A stretch of 40,185 nt of DNA. Origin: a virus. Each line of letters begins with the position of its first letter. Within the stretch, counting starts at the first letter, position 1. The translations under genes were made by a program, and so were the position numbers. The notes under the pieces were generated by a model. It did not search any database, was not told the DNA's origin, and saw nothing but the letters and a program-made list of their open reading frames with translations. Where the stretch lies: positions 1 through 40,185 of IMG/VR virus record IMGVR_UViG_3300007735_000721. One strand, 5' to 3'. Below are positions 37,772-40,185 of this stretch, in pieces.

Positions 37772-38028
37772 GGCTTTGCCTCAAGGGCACGCCTTGCGGT
37801 CCCCGCCGCCTCATCAGAGCGGTTGTCTTCAAGGTCGGCTATCTCGGCCAGCACCCCCTTCAGCCTCTCCACTTCGAAATAAAGGTCTGTTGCAATTCGA
37901 ATGTGGCGGGCTATGTCGTGCTTAAGGCGACCCACTTCGGCCTGAAGCGCCTCTATGGCGTCGGCAGCTTCCGCGCCACGCCAGCCGCCGTCACGCAGTA
38001 TCGTCAGCAGGTCGCTGTAATCACTCAT
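37768..38028 (-). CDS. Coiled-coil Ea22-like small protein
   Basis: The ATG at 38026-38028, with GGAGGTG upstream, gives 86 residues. Start SDYSDLLTILRDGGWRGAEAADAIEAL is followed by a coiled coil (VGRLKHDIARHIRIATDLYFEVERLKG). This matches the style of Ead/Ea22-type accessory proteins in temperate phages. ATGA overlaps exist with both flanking genes. Function unknown. Confidence 0.75.
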   Translation of the reverse strand: MSDYSDLLTILRDGGWRGAEAADAIEALQAEVGRLKHDIARHIRIATDLYFEVERLKGVLAEIADLEDNRSDEAAGTARRALEAKP

Positions 38029-38228
38029 CACTTCACCTCCGGTGGGGTTGGTAGGGGCATCCAGTGGGTGGGGTCATGAAGTTTGTCGAAGCCGAGGCTT
38101 GACGTTAGCGCGCCCCAAAACGGCTCCTCGTAATGAGCCACTAGCGGGTGCATGTTGATCCCGGCCCACGCTACAAGCACGGGTGTGCCATCCCTCGGCG
38201 CTGTCGCAATGTCTTGCCACTCGCTCAT
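38028..38228 (-). CDS. DUF551-like protein
   Basis: The 66-residue protein has the DUF551 pattern: WQDIATAPRDGTPVLVAW at the start and HWMPLPTPPE at the end. These are small phage proteins of unknown role, common in the non-essential operons of temperate phages. It overlaps both neighbours by four bases or less. Confidence 0.8.
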   Translation of the reverse strand: MSEWQDIATAPRDGTPVLVAWAGINMHPLVAHYEEPFWGALTSSLGFDKLHDPTHWMPLPTPPEVK

Positions 38229-38464
38229 TTCCCATCCCCCGCAGCAGCGCGAAGGGCGGCGGAGGCCATATCAACCAACCACTGCCTTTGGGTGGCAGTT
38301 ATTTCCTCACCCCGCGCCCCAAGTGGCCCATCGTGCATCGCAATCACCATCTCGTCGCTCACGTTGTCGGCTAGCCAGAGTAGGGCGGCGCGGGCTGCGC
38401 TTTCAGGTGTGTCGCCCATGCTTTCGACAATCACGTGCGCCACAGTTTTCACTAACTCGCTCAT
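38225..38464 (-). CDS. Hypothetical accessory protein
   Basis: The ATG at 38462-38464 overlaps the previous stop (ATGA) and is chosen over a longer open frame to 38503. The 79-residue product is helical (VKTVAHVIVESMGDTPESAARAALLWL). No recognised family beyond the general small phage accessory class. Confidence 0.75.
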   Translation of the reverse strand: MSELVKTVAHVIVESMGDTPESAARAALLWLADNVSDEMVIAMHDGPLGARGEEITATQRQWLVDMASAALRAAAGDGK

Positions 38465-38718
38465 GGTGTTTCCTTCGCTGCTGTGACCATTGCGGACCAG
38501 CACTTTTCATATAACGGTTTGTCTCCAACAAACTCAGGTGGATGCGTGCAAACCGCAGCAACGCGCATCGCCTCTGTTGGCTCCACAGGCACCACCGCAT
38601 ACCCCGCAGCGTCTAGGGCTGCTAAGACGGTATCTGCACGCTCAGAGGGCCAATCACCGCGCAGCAGCGACTTACCGATGGCGTCATTGACTGCGCCTTT
38701 CACATCCCTGGCGCTCAT
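38461..38718 (-). CDS. Phage accessory protein with AGYAVVPVEPTEAM motif
   Basis: The 85-residue protein has helices with ERADTVLAALDAAGYAVVPVEPTEAMRVAAV and a final CWSAMVTAA, a layout repeated in many temperate phage small proteins, often near DUF551. ATGA overlaps on both sides. The role is unknown. Confidence 0.75.
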   Translation of the reverse strand: MSARDVKGAVNDAIGKSLLRGDWPSERADTVLAALDAAGYAVVPVEPTEAMRVAAVCTHPPEFVGDKPLYEKCWSAMVTAAKETP

Positions 38719-39047
38719 GCGTCACCTCCCAGTGCTTTGCGTGCGGCGTCGAAAGCGCACCGGATGCAGGCACAGCCGGGGCTGTGAAAGTCAGCCGTCC
38801 GCATTGGGTGCGCCTTGATGTAGGCATTTACGAAAAGGCTAACCGCAGCCTTCAGACGGTCGCTCTCCACTTCCGCCGCAGACAGTTTGCCAAACAGTTC
38901 CTTGTTGTGTGCCTTCATTGCCTCGTAATCGGCGCGGGTCCGGTCACGCTCACCCGCCATCGCCTCTAGGGCGTCGGCTGCGGGCCACAGGCGCATGTCG
39001 GCGTTGAGCCGGATCAGCGTCGCCAGTTCCTTGATGTCCGTGGTCAT
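38715..39047 (-). CDS. Ead/Ea22-like protein with CxxC motif
   Basis: The 110-residue protein begins with a helical segment (IKELATLIRLNADMRLWPAADALEAMA), has a coiled coil (about 30-65), then CACIRCAF, a CxxC pair, and a short helix. Related to Ead/Ea22-style proteins by layout. Overlaps both neighbouring genes. Confidence 0.75.
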   Translation of the reverse strand: MTTDIKELATLIRLNADMRLWPAADALEAMAGERDRTRADYEAMKAHNKELFGKLSAAEVESDRLKAAVSLFVNAYIKAHPMRTADFHSPGCACIRCAFDAARKALGGDA

Positions 39048-39187
39048 GTGAAAAGCCTCCCGTTAAACCACTCCCAAATCAGAATGACCCCTCCAGTGTG
39101 GATCAGCCCGGAGACGATGCCGTCAAAGGTGAACCCCTTTCTCCAGCCCTCTGCGAAGCCTCGTGCGAATGCTTTGAGAATGCTCAT
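39044..39187 (-). CDS. Small amphipathic membrane protein
   Basis: The ATG at 39185-39187 overlaps the stop of the gene upstream; the 47-residue product reads MSILKAFARGFAEGWRKGF and continues to a membrane segment (IVSGLIHTGGVILIWEWF). A longer frame to 39313 conflicts with the zinc-ribbon gene and is rejected. Unknown role. Confidence 0.7.
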   Translation of the reverse strand: MSILKAFARGFAEGWRKGFTFDGIVSGLIHTGGVILIWEWFNGRLFT

Positions 39188-39783
39188 TTTGCCTCCGTGA
39201 ACTTGATGGGCGATTTGCAATATGGGCAGACACCAGCGTGTTCGTTGCAGCGCCAGATTGCCTTGCCGCACACAGTCGTGTGCAGGTCTGAACCTGCCCG
39301 TAGCAGCGTCCACTCACACACAGCGGGCGCAGGGTCGGTGGCCTTCAGTTTCGGGCAGTGGCAGTGCACGTAATATGTGCCGTTGAGTGAGGGCTTCGCC
39401 AAATACTTCCTGCCTCCACAATCAGGGCAAGGGTCGGTGGCGGGTGGCGTTATGGGGCCAGCGTCTCCCTTCAGCGCGGCAACAAAAAGCGCCTTCTCAC
39501 GCTCAGACAGGTGAGGAAGCGGGCCTTCCGCCACCTTCTCGTTCCCGGCATCGCCGAGGATTTCGTTGATTAGTGCATCAACCCACTGCCGCTGGACGTT
39601 CTCATTATCTCCGCGAACTTTCGACGCGCGCCCTTCGGAATACGCTTGGTCGATCACACCCCGCACCGCCATAATAACGGCGGCGATGCCTGCGTTTTGC
39701 TGCGCCTGAAGACCGTCAGTTTCCGGCACAGACCAGAACCCCCGGTTATAATCAGACCGCAATTCTTCAAATGTCTTGCTCAC
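39184..39783 (-). CDS. Zinc-ribbon hypothetical protein
   Basis: The 199-residue protein has an N-terminal helical region (1-105) containing NENVQRQWVDALINEIL, then two cysteine clusters: CPDCGG with HCHC (about 117-143) and WRCNEHAGVCPYC near the end. Two zinc ribbons are likely. Its leftward-operon place suggests interference with host functions or DNA metabolism; no direct evidence. Confidence 0.75.
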   Translation of the reverse strand: MSKTFEELRSDYNRGFWSVPETDGLQAQQNAGIAAVIMAVRGVIDQAYSEGRASKVRGDNENVQRQWVDALINEILGDAGNEKVAEGPLPHLSEREKALFVAALKGDAGPITPPATDPCPDCGGRKYLAKPSLNGTYYVHCHCPKLKATDPAPAVCEWTLLRAGSDLHTTVCGKAIWRCNEHAGVCPYCKSPIKFTEAK

Positions 39784-39793
39784 GCTGTGCCTC

Positions 39794-39991
39794 CTACCGT
39801 TCCGAAAATGCTTCGTACAAACTCACAGCCAGGAAAATCGGCCAGAGCACGACGAACAGCACCAGAGCCGCAAGACCAGGCAGCGTTGCCAAGTCCCGCC
39901 AATCCTCCTCGCCTATCCCCACGAACGCCCAGAGTATTGTGGCAAGGGCCAATGGCATCCCAGCCAAGTACAGTGTCAGCAACACGGTCAT
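39794..39991 (-). CDS. Two-segment membrane protein
   Basis: The 65-residue protein has two hydrophobic segments (LLTLYLAGMPLALATILWAFVGI and LAALVLFVVLWPIFLAVSLYEAF) around an acidic loop EEDWRDLATLP. Its ATG overlaps the stop of the gene that spans the contig junction. It could alter membrane function during infection; unknown. Confidence 0.75.
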   Translation of the reverse strand: MTVLLTLYLAGMPLALATILWAFVGIGEEDWRDLATLPGLAALVLFVVLWPIFLAVSLYEAFSER

Positions 39992-40185
39992 GTCGCACCT
40001 CGCGCCGTGAACCTCTCGTCAGCACGATCCTGGGACTGTTCCCAATATTTCATGCGGGCTACTTCAACCGCACATTTTGCGAGATTCGCGGCTGTGCGGG
40101 CCTCCACCATTGAGCGAACGTGTTGCTCATAGCGATCTGATGCGCGAACCTTCATCTCCACCTTGCTCATGCTGTAGCCCGGAAA
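39988..40185 (-). CDS. Hypothetical protein, C-terminal part (N-terminal part at 1-265)
   Basis: On the circle this is the end of the 111-residue gene that starts at 265. The open frame runs off the window edge at 40185. The last 60 residues include a helix (DRYEQHVRSMVEARTAANLAKCAVEVARMKYWEQSQD). Bases 40059-40185 duplicate 1-127, so this overlap should be counted only once. Confidence 0.8.
   Translation of the reverse strand, partial: FPGYSMSKVEMKVRASDRYEQHVRSMVEARTAANLAKCAVEVARMKYWEQSQDRADERFTARGAT
40059..40185. repeat. Terminal direct repeat, right copy
   Basis: Identical to 1-127 over the whole length. Removing one copy closes the sequence into a 40,058-base circle without disrupting any reading frame. 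Confidence 0.9.

Noticed and set aside
1-40185. CRISPR arrays, tRNA or rRNA genes, IS elements, reverse transcriptase or diversity-generating repeats
   Set aside because: Looked for by eye on both strands. No regularly spaced repeats, cloverleaf with a CCA-type end, transposase, reverse transcriptase or template/variable repeat pair was recognised.

Overview
The window looks like the complete genome of a temperate, P22-like short-tailed phage (podovirus). Bases 40059-40185 repeat bases 1-127 exactly, so the contig closes into a circle of 40,058 bp and the ends are arbitrary. The evidence for a tailed temperate phage is a large terminase, a P22-type portal, an N4-gp56-type capsid protein, a gp10-like tail stabilisation protein, ejection proteins, a lysis cassette, a CI/Cro-like switch and a tyrosine integrase. 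The fairly GC-rich sequence and the style of several proteins (integrase, DUF6456-like protein, 'AFQ' repeat protein) suggest an alphaproteobacterial host, perhaps Hyphomicrobiales. The host is inference.

Layout. A switch at about 2.5-3.1 kb divides the genome. A leftward operon starts at a clear pL promoter (2556-2584), runs through position 1 into the far end of the window, and finishes with the integrase (36471-37547) and two tiny membrane-protein genes (35989-36248). It carries a Rad52-like annealing protein, an HNH protein and many small coupled genes, mostly overlapping as ATGA. Rightward, cro (3054) leads into an early block: a DnaA domain IV protein, a DUF1064 protein, a DNA methyltransferase, a replication initiator with candidate origin iterons inside its gene, a ParB-like protein and a DUF6456-like protein. 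The last is placed like a Q antiterminator. It is followed by a promoter-like sequence (8531-8559) and an immediate terminator (8618-8652).

The late region (8.6-35.8 kb, all rightward) holds the terminase, portal, an HNH insertion, a fibre-like protein, a glycosyltransferase and a methyltransferase, scaffold, capsid, decoration-like and tail proteins. An ADP-ribosyltransferase-like protein, a collar protein, a GNAT enzyme, three ejection-type proteins, a tail fibre/spike, endolysin, holin candidates, a metallophosphoesterase, a C39-type peptidase and overlapping spanins follow. Several hairpin terminators lie inside this region, so antitermination fits the layout.

The points most worth following up are: the use of two separate pieces of DnaA (domain IV alone, and a domain-I-like tail on the initiator) beside intragenic iterons; the Q-like promoter/terminator arrangement; a switch whose operators resemble DnaA boxes and whose cro is almost leaderless; and a predicted ADP-ribosyltransferase gene interrupted by a terminator-like hairpin and a run of seven T. 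All functions are read from sequence by eye; no database search was run.
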